From Actimicrobium sp034313845 (lineage in GTDB: Bacteria; Pseudomonadota; Gammaproteobacteria; Burkholderiales; Burkholderiaceae_D), in assembly GCF_034313845.1 (NCBI RefSeq), contig NZ_JAVIWN010000004.1: a stretch of 64,000 nt of DNA, one strand, 5' to 3'. This document shows positions 51,818-61,429 of this stretch, piece after piece. The translations under genes were made by a program, and so were the position numbers. Numbering within the stretch: position 1 is the first letter of the stretch; each line of letters begins with the position of its first letter. The notes under the pieces are model-generated. The model was not told the origin of the DNA. It ran no database searches and saw nothing but the letters and a program-made list of their open reading frames with translations.

Positions 51818-52998
51818 GGAGCCGCTGGAGTCACATCAAAAAAAGCCAGCACGTCTGCACGTCGGGCAAGCGCATCACGCTCACCGAGCGCTATAAGCTC
51901 GCTGGTATAACTTGACTCGAACAAAAGATACGATGCGAGCGCCGCCCCGCGCACCTCGGTCGCCCCGATCCCTGCCAGCATCATCCGTATTGGCTTGGGC
52001 AGACTGCCGGTATGCCGACTCGCAATTTCGTCGAGCCGCTGCGATGGCGCAATGATCAGCATGTCGACCGGGCGCAACTGGGTCTGACTGCGCTGCGCCT
52101 GCGTCAATACCGACAAGGTCAGGTTGATGCGATTCATGCGCTCGATATCAACCGCCAGACTGTCAAGGAAAATGCTCGACATCGCGTGTCCGGCAATTTG
52201 CGCCAGACTGGGATAACGCGCTGTGACATCGCTATCATGCGCCGGCTCATGCAGTCGACCGGCACCGATCACAAAAACCCTGTCGGCACCAAGATGGATG
52301 GCGGGCGAAATTGGAGCCAACTGTCGCATGGAGCCATCGCCGCAGTAGTGACGCCGTCCATCGCAATACAACGGTGTGGCAGGAAACATCAATGGGATCG
52401 CAGACGATGCCAGCAAATGCTCGACGCCGATCTGGGCCCGCATCGCCACGCGCTGCGTGCGTATCCAAGGCGCAATATCGGCCTCACTCTGGTAAAACGT
52501 GATGTGCTGTCCTCCCGTATAAGACGACGCAGTGACAGCGAGCGCGTGCAACTTGCCGTCCAGCAGGGCCGCGTCGAGACGCGGAAAATTCAGCATACGA
52601 TGAAGTAGCGTCACCAGCGGAGTATTGTCGAGCAACGCATTGGGTGGATTCGCGTGCCACCGGCGCAGCAACCAGCCGAACGACAGCAACGACAGCCAGC
52701 GCGCACCGGAGCGCAGTACCCCCAGAGAATCGGCGCGGTACACCTGCTCGACTGAAAAGTTCTCCCATATCTTGAGCACCAACTGCAGGCCTTCACCGAA
52801 ATCATCTGCGTGACAGGCCAGTGCCGTCGCATTGATGGCACCGGCAGACGTGCCGCAGATGATGTCGTACGGATTGCGCTCTGTCGCCCAACCCGCCTCG
52901 CACAGGATGAGCGAGACCGCCTTGAGCACCCCGATTTGATAGGCACCCCGCGCACCGCCGCCACTCAGAACCAACCCGGTTTTCTTTTGATTATGCAT
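51802..52998 (-). CDS. Patatin-like phospholipase
   Basis: 398-residue Ser-Asp dyad lipid hydrolase (RssA/YchK-type fold). The oxyanion glycine motif SGGGARGAYQIGVL (12-25), the nucleophile in GTSAG (Ser51) and the aspartate in YCGDGSMRQLAP (around 222) are all present, so it should be active. No signal peptide is seen, suggesting a cytoplasmic or membrane-associated enzyme. It follows ggt by 9 nt on the same strand and may be co-transcribed with it. Confidence 0.9.
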   Translation of the reverse strand: MHNQKKTGLVLSGGGARGAYQIGVLKAVSLILCEAGWATERNPYDIICGTSAGAINATALACHADDFGEGLQLVLKIWENFSVEQVYRADSLGVLRSGARWLSLLSFGWLLRRWHANPPNALLDNTPLVTLLHRMLNFPRLDAALLDGKLHALAVTASSYTGGQHITFYQSEADIAPWIRTQRVAMRAQIGVEHLLASSAIPLMFPATPLYCDGRRHYCGDGSMRQLAPISPAIHLGADRVFVIGAGRLHEPAHDSDVTARYPSLAQIAGHAMSSIFLDSLAVDIERMNRINLTLSVLTQAQRSQTQLRPVDMLIIAPSQRLDEIASRHTGSLPKPIRMMLAGIGATEVRGAALASYLLFESSYTSELIALGERDALARRADVLAFFDVTPAAPQSRS

Positions 52999-53007
52999 AG
53001 CGGGCGA

Positions 53008-54792
53008 TCAGTCGCCCTTGACCGTTCCTTCCCGACGCGGGTCGGCACCGCCGAACCAGACGTCCTCGCCATGGTCGTTCATGCGCATGATGCCTTGCAA
53101 GCCGGACGTCTGTTCCATGAGACGCACGGTATGCCCCTTGGCTTGCAGCGCCGCGACCAACGTATCGGGCACGCGACCTTGCTCCAGTTCGGTCGGACCG
53201 TTGCGGCTACCGAAGTTGGGCAGACTGATCGCGTGCTGTACATCGAGCCCCCAATCCATCATACCGACAAGTATTTTGCCGACATAATTGATGATCGCCG
53301 AGCCACCCGGCGACCCTACCGACAGCATCAACTTGGACGTGCCTTTTTCAAAGACAAAAGTTGGCGACATCGCACTGCGGGGACGTTTTCCACCCTGTAC
53401 CCGATTGGCAATCGGACCGCTCTCATCGGCAGCAACAAATGAAAAATCCGTCAGCTGGTTATTGAGCAAAAAACCGTCGACCATCTGGCGCGAGCCAAAC
53501 TGGTTTTCAATCGAGGTGGTCATCGATACGGCATGGCCCCGCGCATCGACGATCGAGATATGCGAGGTCGAATTGAACTCGGGCGACGTATCCGTGCCTT
53601 GTGCCAGCATGGTCGCCTGTGGTTGACCCGGCCGCGCGACGCCCATTGATTTTTCACCAATCAGCGCGCCGCGTGCAGCGAGGTATTGCTTGTCCAGCAG
53701 TGACTTGACACTCCCGCCCGGCAGCGACACGAAGTCGGTATCGGCGACATAGCGAGCGCGATCGGCAAAGGCCAGCCGACCGGCTTCGGAAAAAAGGTGC
53801 ACCCCCTCCGCATCCAGCACCCCATCCGTCGGCGCATAGGCACGCATGTTGCGCGCTTCGAGCATGCCCAGCATTTGCGCAATGGCAATGCCACCGGAAG
53901 AAGGCGGCGGCATCCCGCATACAGTCCAGGCGCGATAATCACTGCACACCGGTTCGCGTACTTTAGCCTGGTAACCGGCGAGATCGGCCACCGTCAGGCC
54001 ACCCGCATTAGTGGGATGTCCCTGCACTTTGGCCTCGATGTCGCGCGCCACTCGCCCGGTATAAAACGCATCGGCACCACCGGCGGCAACTTCGCGCAGA
54101 ACTCTCGCCAGTGCCGGATTTTTAAGCAAATGACCCGCGCTCCACGGCTTGCCTTGAGTGCTATAAAAATAAGCGCTCGCCGTCGCGTCGCGCTTGAGAA
54201 ATTGTTCTCGATCGAGCAGGCTGGCCAGACGCGGACTGACAACGAAACCCTCTTCGGCAAGTTTGATGGCGGGCCCGAACAACGATGCCCAAGGCAACTT
54301 CCCATCCTGTCGATAAGCCAGCTCCAGCATGCGCAGCAGTCCGGGCGTACCGACCGACCGACCGCCGATCACGCTGTCATCGAAGGCCATTGGTTTGCCG
54401 TCTGCATTGAAGAACAGGTTTTCGGTTGCACTGGCCGGCGCAGTTTCGCGGCCATCGTAGGCCTTCACGTTGCGACCGTCGAACGCCATCAGAAAGCCGC
54501 CTCCGCCGATACCGGACGACTGCGGCTCAACCAGGGTCAGGACCATTTCGGCCGCGATCGCCGCATCGATTGCCGATCCCCCTGCGTTAAGCATCTGGTA
54601 ACCGGCGTCGGTGGCCAGCGGGTTAGCTGAAGCGATCATGAATTTTTTTGCTACGACACCAATTTTTTCGGTGTAGCCGGTGGCGGCTTCGGGAGCGGAC
54701 TTGGTTGAAGGAAAAATTGGGGTGGGCTGGCTGGCACAACCAGCCAAAAAGACTGCACTGAAAACGAGGGAGGCGAGGTAGAGTTTGGCCAT
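53008..54792 (-). CDS. ggt: Gamma-glutamyltransferase
   Basis: 594-residue periplasmic Ntn-hydrolase that cleaves glutathione and transfers the gamma-glutamyl group. It is made as a precursor cut before a catalytic Thr; NSTSHISIVDARG (around residue 390) contains this Thr, and the small subunit motif GSPGGSAIINY and large-subunit GIGGGGF are visible. The N-terminal signal has a lipobox LAGC (Cys18), implying a lipoprotein, unusual for Ggt. ATG 54792 begins that signal. Confidence 0.92.
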   Translation of the reverse strand: MAKLYLASLVFSAVFLAGCASQPTPIFPSTKSAPEAATGYTEKIGVVAKKFMIASANPLATDAGYQMLNAGGSAIDAAIAAEMVLTLVEPQSSGIGGGGFLMAFDGRNVKAYDGRETAPASATENLFFNADGKPMAFDDSVIGGRSVGTPGLLRMLELAYRQDGKLPWASLFGPAIKLAEEGFVVSPRLASLLDREQFLKRDATASAYFYSTQGKPWSAGHLLKNPALARVLREVAAGGADAFYTGRVARDIEAKVQGHPTNAGGLTVADLAGYQAKVREPVCSDYRAWTVCGMPPPSSGGIAIAQMLGMLEARNMRAYAPTDGVLDAEGVHLFSEAGRLAFADRARYVADTDFVSLPGGSVKSLLDKQYLAARGALIGEKSMGVARPGQPQATMLAQGTDTSPEFNSTSHISIVDARGHAVSMTTSIENQFGSRQMVDGFLLNNQLTDFSFVAADESGPIANRVQGGKRPRSAMSPTFVFEKGTSKLMLSVGSPGGSAIINYVGKILVGMMDWGLDVQHAISLPNFGSRNGPTELEQGRVPDTLVAALQAKGHTVRLMEQTSGLQGIMRMNDHGEDVWFGGADPRREGTVKGD

Positions 54793-54908
54793 GCGGACTC
54801 CATGCAAAACAAAAAAGGCAAGCACATTGCTTGCCTCAGTGTAGGCTGCCCGCCCGTCGCTGTCATCGACAAATCCGTTGCGACACGCTGCGACAGATCA
54901 GTCTGTGT

Positions 54909-55667
54909 TTATTTAGGCTGCATCCGGATCGCGCCGTCCAGACGAATGGTTTCGCCATTGAGCATGACGTTTTCGATGATGGCCTTGGCCAGATGTGCGT
55001 ACTCGGCAGGACGCCCCAGCCTTGGCGGGAACGGCACCATTTTCCCCAGCGCGTCCTGTACTTCCTGTGGCATGCCAAGCAGCATCGGCGTCTCGAAAAT
55101 ACCGGGCGCAATCGTCATCACGCGAATACCGCTGCGTGACAAATCCCGCGCCATCGGCAGTGTGAGGCCGACCACGGCGGCTTTTGACGACGCGTACGCG
55201 GCTTGTCCGATCTGACCATCGTAGGCCGCAACCGATGCCGTATTGATGATGATGCCGCGTTCGCCATGTTCGACACCGTCGGTTTTTTCCATTGCCGCCG
55301 CAGCCAGTCGCGCCATATTGAAGGTGCCGACCAGGTTAATGTTGACCGCGCGCTGAAACACATCGAGAGGATGCGGACCATTTTTTCCGACGGTCTTGAC
55401 GGCAGGTGCCACACCGGCGCAATTGATCAGACCCCGCAACGTGCCCAATCCCACGGCCGCATCGACCGCTGCCTGGCCATCGGCTTCGGACGTCACGTCA
55501 CATTTGACGAACTGGCCGCCAAGTTCGGCCGCTAACGCACACCCCGCTTCGACCTGCACATCGGCCAGCAGTACTTTGCCGCCGTTGGCGGCGATCATGC
55601 GGGCAGTGGCGGCACCGAGCCCCGATGCGCCGCCGGTGATCAGGAATACATTGTCTTTGATTTGCAT
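54909..55667 (-). CDS. Short-chain dehydrogenase (3-hydroxyacyl-CoA dehydrogenase-like)
   Basis: 252-residue classical SDR. The NAD(P)-binding TGGASGLG (11-18), the NCAG motif (82-85) and catalytic Ser145, Tyr158 and Lys162 (YASSK) are complete. The acidic Asp36 after strand 2 (LLADVQ) indicates NAD preference. The sequence style, including GPHPLDVFQR and the C-terminal ETIRLDGAIRMQPK, resembles type-2 (HSD10-like) 3-hydroxyacyl-CoA dehydrogenases of fatty-acid breakdown. No other beta-oxidation gene is next to it. Confidence 0.86.
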   Translation of the reverse strand: MQIKDNVFLITGGASGLGAATARMIAANGGKVLLADVQVEAGCALAAELGGQFVKCDVTSEADGQAAVDAAVGLGTLRGLINCAGVAPAVKTVGKNGPHPLDVFQRAVNINLVGTFNMARLAAAAMEKTDGVEHGERGIIINTASVAAYDGQIGQAAYASSKAAVVGLTLPMARDLSRSGIRVMTIAPGIFETPMLLGMPQEVQDALGKMVPFPPRLGRPAEYAHLAKAIIENVMLNGETIRLDGAIRMQPK

Positions 55668-55768
55668 ACTGTTCTCGCTGGGTTGAAAAAAAGAAGGCCA
55701 TCTTTACTCGTGACGTTAACGTCAACGTCAAGCTCGCAAGATTGTAACGGCAATTTTCGCCTGTACGG

Positions 55769-55793
55769 AAAAAAGGCCGCCATGGCAGCCTTT
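55769..55793 (-). terminator. Rho-independent terminator of hppA
   Basis: Minus strand: AAAGGCTGCC-AT-GGCGGCCTTTTTT, 9-10 pairs with one G-T wobble, then six T; 37 nt after the hppA stop. Confidence 0.78.
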
Positions 55794-55829
55794 GGTCCTG
55801 TACTTCCCGTTTGATGCAAACCTCCGGCA

Positions 55830-57986
55830 CTATCTGGGCGCTGCAAGCGCTGGTTGCACTGATGACACCGATGGCACCAGCGAGGCAGGCGTCGTGATTG
55901 CCGCGACGCTTATGCCGCTCTGTCCGCTGCCCATTTGCGGCCCGGTCGCTGGCAGTAGCGGCACCATCAACAGCGCAACGATGTTGATGATCTTGATCAG
56001 CGGATTGATGGCCGGACCGGCTGTGTCCTTGTAGGGATCGCCCACCGTGTCACCGGACACCGCCGCCTTGTGCGCTTCCGAACCTTTGCCGCCGTGATGG
56101 CCGTCTTCGATATATTTTTTGGCGTTATCCCAGGCACCGCCACCGGTGGTCATCGAGATCGCCACGAACAGGCCTGTCACGATGGCCCCCATCAACAATC
56201 CGCCCAGCGCAGCAGGCCCGAGCAGCATGCCGACCAGAATCGGCACGATCACCGGCAGCAGCGATGGCAAAATCATTTCCTTGATGGCTGCCGTCGTCAG
56301 CATGTCGACGGCCTTGTCGTATTCCGGCTTGCCTGTGCCGTCCATGATGCCCTTGATGTCACGGAACTGGCGTCGCACCTCGACCACCACCGCACCTGCC
56401 GCGCGCCCGACCGCTTCCATCGCCATCGCACCGAACAAATAAGGGATCAGGCCACCTATGAAAAGACCGACGATGACGAGCGGATTCGACAGGTCGAACG
56501 CCGTACTTTTGCCGACGGAATCGAGCGCATGGGTGTAGTCGGCAAACAAGACCAGCGCTGCCAGTCCGGCCGAGCCGATCGCATAGCCTTTGGTCACTGC
56601 CTTGGTGGTATTGCCCACCGCATCGAGCGGATCGGTGATGGCACGCACCGAGTCGGGCATGCCGGACATCTCGGCAATCCCGCCGGCGTTATCGGTGATC
56701 GGACCATAGGCGTCGAGCGCGACAATGATGCCTGCCATCGACAGCATCGACGTGGCAGCAATCGCAATACCGTAAAGACCGCCGAGGTAATACGACACCA
56801 GAATCGCGACGCACACGGCCAGCACCGGATACGCAGTCGATTTCATCGACACGCCCAGTCCGGCAATGATGTTGGTGCCATGTCCTGTCGTCGAGGCTTG
56901 GGCAATATGCTGCACCGGCTTGAAGTCGGTGCCGGTGTAATACTCGGTGATGTACACCATCAGTCCTGTCAGGACGATACCGACCACGGCCGATCCCATC
57001 ATTGACAGGCGCATTTCCGGCGGCAACACGGTCCACGTCACGGCGGCAAAGCCGATCAGCGACAAGCCTGCTGCCCACCACAATCCGGTGTACAACGCCG
57101 ACATGATTTTTTTACCGGGTTTGGCTTTTACCATTGAACAGCCAACAATCGATGCCAGGATCGACACGCCACCCAGCAGTAGCGGATACAGTGCGGCCTG
57201 CGCCTCATTGCCCTTGATCAGCAATGCGCCCAGCAGCATTGTCGCGATCAGCGTCACCACATAGGTTTCAAACAGGTCGGCTGCCATACCGGCGCAGTCG
57301 CCGACGTTGTCACCGACGTTATCGGCGATGACGGCAGGATTGCGCGGATCATCTTCCGGAATACCCGCCTCGACCTTGCCGACCAGATCAGCACCGACAT
57401 CGGCACCCTTGGTGAAAATGCCGCCGCCTAAACGCGCAAAGATCGAAATCAGCGAGGCCCCGAAGGCCAGTCCGATCAGCGGTTTGAGCAAGTCATGCAG
57501 CACCACGGTACCAACGGCACCAACGGCAGCCGCACTCAGGTACCAGTAAAACAAGGTCACGCCAAGCAGTCCCAGTCCGACTACCAGCATGCCGGTGATG
57601 GCTCCGCCGCGAAAGGCCACATCGAGTGCGTCGTTCATGCCACGCGTAGCGGCCTGGGCGGTGCGCACATTGGCTTTCACCGACACGTTCATCCCGATGA
57701 AACCGCAACCACCCGACAGGACCGCGCCAACCAGAAAGCCGATAGCGGTGACCATCCCCAATCCTGGTAGCAGCGCAATCAGTAGAAACAACGACGCCCC
57801 GACCATGCCGATGGTGCGGTACTGGCGCGCCAGATACGCCGAGGCACCGAGTTCGATCGCAGCAGCAATTTCCTGCATGCGCGGATTACCCGCATCCTGC
57901 TTCAGAATCCAGCTACGCGAGACCAGACCGTACATCACTGCGATGATTCCGCATGCTACGGCGAACCACAACCCTGCTGTTGCCAT
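55830..57986 (-). CDS. hppA: K+-independent membrane H+-pyrophosphatase
   Basis: 718-residue integral membrane protein with about 16 helices that couples pyrophosphate hydrolysis to proton pumping. The substrate segment DVGADLVGKVEAGIPEDD and DNVGDNVGDCAGMAADLFETY are intact. The sequence GNTTKAVTKGYAIGS carries Lys where K+-dependent enzymes carry Ala, so it belongs to the K+-independent H+-pumping class. It stands alone with its own terminator downstream. Confidence 0.93.
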   Translation of the reverse strand: MATAGLWFAVACGIIAVMYGLVSRSWILKQDAGNPRMQEIAAAIELGASAYLARQYRTIGMVGASLFLLIALLPGLGMVTAIGFLVGAVLSGGCGFIGMNVSVKANVRTAQAATRGMNDALDVAFRGGAITGMLVVGLGLLGVTLFYWYLSAAAVGAVGTVVLHDLLKPLIGLAFGASLISIFARLGGGIFTKGADVGADLVGKVEAGIPEDDPRNPAVIADNVGDNVGDCAGMAADLFETYVVTLIATMLLGALLIKGNEAQAALYPLLLGGVSILASIVGCSMVKAKPGKKIMSALYTGLWWAAGLSLIGFAAVTWTVLPPEMRLSMMGSAVVGIVLTGLMVYITEYYTGTDFKPVQHIAQASTTGHGTNIIAGLGVSMKSTAYPVLAVCVAILVSYYLGGLYGIAIAATSMLSMAGIIVALDAYGPITDNAGGIAEMSGMPDSVRAITDPLDAVGNTTKAVTKGYAIGSAGLAALVLFADYTHALDSVGKSTAFDLSNPLVIVGLFIGGLIPYLFGAMAMEAVGRAAGAVVVEVRRQFRDIKGIMDGTGKPEYDKAVDMLTTAAIKEMILPSLLPVIVPILVGMLLGPAALGGLLMGAIVTGLFVAISMTTGGGAWDNAKKYIEDGHHGGKGSEAHKAAVSGDTVGDPYKDTAGPAINPLIKIINIVALLMVPLLPATGPQMGSGQSGISVAAITTPASLVPSVSSVQPALAAPR

Positions 57987-58171
57987 GTCGACTCCTCCTC
58001 ATGTTCACTACCAAGCTCACATTGGAAAAAGTATGGCGATACAGCGCCGCATTGCGCCGGCATTTGCTGCGTCGTCATGCTCAGGTCCACCCCTGCACTA
58101 CGCTACCTTGCCGATGGCAACCACTGTTTGATGCAAGTGGACTGCTACTGTAAGCCACATCAGACGAGCGA

Positions 58172-58199
58172 CCAAGAAAAAGCGGACACATGGTCCGCT
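58172..58199 (-). terminator. Rho-independent terminator downstream of adk
   Basis: Minus strand: AGCGGAC...GTCCGCT (58199-58182 region), 7 pairs, followed by TTTTTC. It lies about 50 nt after the adk stop. Confidence 0.75.
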
Positions 58200-58251
58200 G
58201 TTTTCTTACTGTTCTTCTTACTGTTCTCTTGCTGTTCCTGCTGTTCCCTTA
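58198..58251. repeat. Imperfect CTGTTCTT-type repeats at the 3' end of adk
   Basis: About 50 bp of pyrimidine-rich sequence made of five imperfect copies of CTGTTC(T/C)(T/C) with short spacers. It lies between the adk stop codon and its terminator. Origin by slippage is likely. Confidence 0.55.
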
Positions 58252-58905
58252 CTTGGCCAGCGCTTCGAACGCTGCATCCCGTATTGCCTCGACGGCCCCG
58301 ACTCCCGCAATCTTGCGATATTTCGGAGCGCCAGGCGCTCCCGACTCAGCCCACTGGTTGTAGTAGTCAACCAGGACTTCGGTCTGCTCGTGATACACCG
58401 ACAAGCGCTTCATGACGGTGGCTTCCTTGTCGTCATCACGCTGGATCAACTCTTCGCCCGTCGCGTCATCAAGATTGGCGACCTTTGGCGGATTGAAGGT
58501 GACATGGTAAGTGCGACCCGAACCCGGATGCACGCGCCGGCCACTCATGCGCTCGATGATGGCTGAATCGGGCACATCGATTTCCAATACGTAATCGAGC
58601 GTGACTCCTGCCTCCTTGAGTGCATCAGCCTGCGGTATCGTGCGCGGAAACCCGTCAAACAAATAGCCGTTGGCGCAATCCGCATGGGTCAGGCGTTCCT
58701 TGACCAAGCCGATGATGATGTCATCGGACACCAGTCCGCCGGCATCCATGACCTGCTTGGCAGCGATACCCAACGCGGAACCCGCCTTGACGGCAGCACG
58801 CAGCATGTCGCCTGTGGATATCTGGGGAATGTTGAATTTTTCTTTGATGAATGTAGCTTGTGTGCCTTTACCGGCACCAGGCGCTCCCAGAAGGATAAGG
58901 CGCAT
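58249..58905 (-). CDS. adk: Adenylate kinase
   Basis: 218-residue enzyme balancing ATP + AMP with 2 ADP. The P-loop GAPGAGKGTQ (7-16), AMP-binding STGDMLRAAV and long LID region (about 122-160, GRRVHPGSGRTYHV) are complete; the LID lacks zinc cysteines, as in E. coli. It is the last of the exbB-exbD-lpxK-ycaR-kdsB-adk run, separated from kdsB by 135 nt and possibly with its own promoter. Confidence 0.97.
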   Translation of the reverse strand: MRLILLGAPGAGKGTQATFIKEKFNIPQISTGDMLRAAVKAGSALGIAAKQVMDAGGLVSDDIIIGLVKERLTHADCANGYLFDGFPRTIPQADALKEAGVTLDYVLEIDVPDSAIIERMSGRRVHPGSGRTYHVTFNPPKVANLDDATGEELIQRDDDKEATVMKRLSVYHEQTEVLVDYYNQWAESGAPGAPKYRKIAGVGAVEAIRDAAFEALAK

Positions 58906-59040
58906 TTTTATTCCCTAACTATAGTTTTGAATTCTTGCGGTGATTGTCTCGAACAACACGACCTGAGTATGCTGTTGTATCACACGAACTTTGCACGAAA
59001 CTTACCATACAAATTGATTAATACGATTATTCGGCAGCTT

Positions 59041-59790
59041 TCAACTGAAATGACGGCGTATCCGGGCCAGATCTTCTGCCGTATCAACACCGGCAACCGG
59101 GGCACTGTCGGTCACATGGACAGCAATCGGAAATCCGTGCCACAACACCCGCAACTGCTCGAGCGCCTCGACCTGTTCGAGCGGACTGACAGCCAGAGCC
59201 GGATAAGCTTGCAGGAAATCGTTCCGGTAAGCGTACAAACCGATATGTCGCAGTGGCCGGTAGCCTTGCGGCAGCACGGCCTGCGAAAGTGCAAACCCAT
59301 CGCGATGCCACGGAATCACGGCACGCGAAAAATACAATGCCCGACTGCGCTGATCCAGCACCACCTTGACGACATTGGTATTGAACAGGTCAGCGTGATC
59401 GGTGATGGCATGGGCCGCCGAGGACATCGGCACCTGATCGGCAATCAATGCCGCCGTCGCGGCGATCAACGATGGATCGATCAATGGCTCGTCACCCTGG
59501 ACATTGACCACAACCGCGTCGGACGACAAACCGAGCGCGGCCGCCACTTCGGCAATGCGGTCGGTTCCCGAAGGATGATCGGCGCGGGTCATCTGAACTT
59601 CGACGCCATGCAATTGGCAAGCGGCACGGATATCGGCATGATCAGTCGCGACAATGACACGTGCAGCACCCGACTGTGACGCACGTTCGGCCACACGCAC
59701 GACCATTGGCTTGCCGCCGAGGTCGGCCAGTGGCTTGTTCGGCAAACGGGTCGATGCGAGCCGTGCCGGAATGATGACGATAAAGGACAC
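59041..59790 (-). CDS. kdsB: 3-deoxy-manno-octulosonate cytidylyltransferase
   Basis: 249-residue enzyme activating Kdo to CMP-Kdo for lipopolysaccharide inner core. The nucleotide-binding start IPARLASTRLPNKPLADLGG and NVQGDEPLID are typical. The start codon is GTG at 59790, 7 nt after the ycaR stop. It is grouped with lpxK, another lipid A enzyme, as in most Burkholderiales. Confidence 0.96.
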   Translation of the reverse strand: MSFIVIIPARLASTRLPNKPLADLGGKPMVVRVAERASQSGAARVIVATDHADIRAACQLHGVEVQMTRADHPSGTDRIAEVAAALGLSSDAVVVNVQGDEPLIDPSLIAATAALIADQVPMSSAAHAITDHADLFNTNVVKVVLDQRSRALYFSRAVIPWHRDGFALSQAVLPQGYRPLRHIGLYAYRNDFLQAYPALAVSPLEQVEALEQLRVLWHGFPIAVHVTDSAPVAGVDTAEDLARIRRHFS

Positions 59791-59797
59791 CGACCCG

Positions 59798-59986
59798 TCA
59801 GCCCGGTGGTGCCAGATGGCGCGCTACGGTCTCGCGCGCTTCGTCGGCCCACATGATAGGAATGCCGTCCCGGATCGGATAGGCCAGTCTGTCAGCATGG
59901 CAGATCAGTTCCTGGGCTTTCTTGTCGAACTCCAGCGGTCCTTTGCAAATCGGGCACACCAGTATGTCAAGCAGTCGGGAATCCAC
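59798..59986 (-). CDS. ycaR: Trm112/UPF0434 family protein YcaR
   Basis: 62-residue Trm112-like protein: MDSRLLDILVCPICKGPLEF start with a CPxC zinc knuckle, though the second knuckle has only one Cys (LICHADRLAYPI). These proteins activate or stabilise methyltransferases in other organisms, but the E. coli role is unknown. The GTG start at 59986 is preceded by GGAG and gives the usual length; upstream frame to 60064 is not supported. It overlaps the lpxK end by 20 nt. Confidence 0.9.
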   Translation of the reverse strand: MDSRLLDILVCPICKGPLEFDKKAQELICHADRLAYPIRDGIPIMWADEARETVARHLAPPG

Positions 59987-60989
59987 GCAATTTCTCCACA
60001 ATGAGTTCAGCCAGCGGGCCGTCGAAGCACGCTGCAACAGGCACGACCCACAGACGCGGGTCAATTTTCAAAGCCTCGATTTGGCCACATTTTACTGCAT
60101 CCTTCTCCGTGATCAGGATCACGTCGGCATTCATCCCGGCAAACGGATTATCGGAAAAATCATGATGATCCGGCAGCGCCAATGTGTCGATCTTCAGACC
60201 CTGATCACGCAACATGCGAAAAAAACGTTCCGGATGACCAATGCCGGCGGCAGCCAGGATGTGGCCCGACAGACTCGCCAGAGGCACCGACCGCGTGCGC
60301 TGCGCGAGTGCTTCGGCACGGTGGCCGGTCAGCGTCATACGAAGAGTGTCCGTCGGAAAATCGCCGGGCACCCGTGCACCATTGACCACCGTGATATCGC
60401 GCCGTCGCGACATCGGCTCGCGCAATGGTCCGGCCGGCAATAGCCAACCGTTGCCGCCACCGCGCTCATCAAACAGGACGATTTCAATCGTGCGCTGCAA
60501 CCGGTAATGCTGCAAGCCGTCGTCGGAGACGAGCACATTGACAGAGGGGTGCGCGGCCAGCAGAGCACGTCCGGCAGCAACACGGTCGCGGCCCACGAAC
60601 ACCGGACAGGCACCGCGACGAGCAATGAGCAGTGGCTCGTCACCGACCTGTTGCGGCAACGAGTCTGCCAGCACCGCACCGGATCGCCCATGCTGTCCGC
60701 CGTAACCGCGCGAAATCACGCCCGGCACAAAGCCTGCATCGCGCAACGCGGCCACCAGCCACAATACCAGCGGCGTCTTGCCAGTGCCGCCAACAAACAC
60801 ATTCCCGACCACAATCACCGGCACCGGCAGCCGCTGACTTGCCAGCCAGCCACGTCGAAAGGCGAGTCGTCGCAAAGCCGACAAGACGCCGAACAACAAG
60901 GCGATCGGCAGCAGCAGGCAAGCCAGCAAGCCACGTCGCTGCCAAGCCACCATAAGTCGCTGCGAAAAAGAGAGGGAACCGGAAGACAA
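59967..60989 (-). CDS. lpxK: Tetraacyldisaccharide 4'-kinase LpxK
   Basis: 340-residue inner-membrane kinase phosphorylating the lipid A disaccharide at position 4'. An N-terminal membrane helix (about 18-36) and the Walker A motif VGGTGKTP (about 65-72) are visible, followed by VISRGYGG. The longest frame starts with TTG at 60989, 2 nt after the exbD stop; an ATG at 60953 is possible and would be 12 residues shorter. Gene order exbD-lpxK-ycaR-kdsB is conserved in betaproteobacteria. Confidence 0.94.
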   Translation of the reverse strand: MSSGSLSFSQRLMVAWQRRGLLACLLLPIALLFGVLSALRRLAFRRGWLASQRLPVPVIVVGNVFVGGTGKTPLVLWLVAALRDAGFVPGVISRGYGGQHGRSGAVLADSLPQQVGDEPLLIARRGACPVFVGRDRVAAGRALLAAHPSVNVLVSDDGLQHYRLQRTIEIVLFDERGGGNGWLLPAGPLREPMSRRRDITVVNGARVPGDFPTDTLRMTLTGHRAEALAQRTRSVPLASLSGHILAAAGIGHPERFFRMLRDQGLKIDTLALPDHHDFSDNPFAGMNADVILITEKDAVKCGQIEALKIDPRLWVVPVAACFDGPLAELIVEKLRGFPTA

Positions 60990-60991
60990 AG

Positions 60992-61429
60992 TTATTTGCT
61001 GCTAGCACTTTGTGCAGCAAAAGTGACACGCTCGAAACCCGCCAGCCGCGCCGCTTCGAGCACATTGATCACGGACTGATGCGTGGCAGTACCGTCCGCA
61101 TTAATAATCACGATCGGGTCCTTGCCCGCGTCGCCGCCCTTGCCGCTGGCGGCATTACGCATGTCGTCGGCCAGGCCACGCGTATCGCGAAACGCTACCT
61201 GCACGTTGTTGACGGCATACCGTCCCTGCGCGTCCACCATGACATTGATTTCGACAGGTCGATCGACCGCCTTTTCGGCATCGGCGGTCGGCAGCGTGAT
61301 TTGCAGTTCGGTAAATTTGCTGTAGGTCGTGCTGACCATCAGGAAGATCAGGATCACTAGCAAGACATCGATGAACGGAATCAAATTGATCTCGGGGTCT
61401 TCCCTGCCGTTGCGTCGCCGAAATTTCAT
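60992..61429 (-). CDS. exbD: Biopolymer transport protein ExbD/TolR family
   Basis: 145 residues: one N-terminal membrane helix (about 17-37) containing the essential Asp in LIPFIDVLLVILIFLM, then a periplasmic domain. With ExbB it forms the proton-driven motor that energises TonB, or a TolQR-like complex. The start overlaps the exbB stop by 4 nt (ATGA). No tonB gene is in the window. It precedes lpxK directly. Confidence 0.94.
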   Translation of the reverse strand: MKFRRRNGREDPEINLIPFIDVLLVILIFLMVSTTYSKFTELQITLPTADAEKAVDRPVEINVMVDAQGRYAVNNVQVAFRDTRGLADDMRNAASGKGGDAGKDPIVIINADGTATHQSVINVLEAARLAGFERVTFAAQSASSK

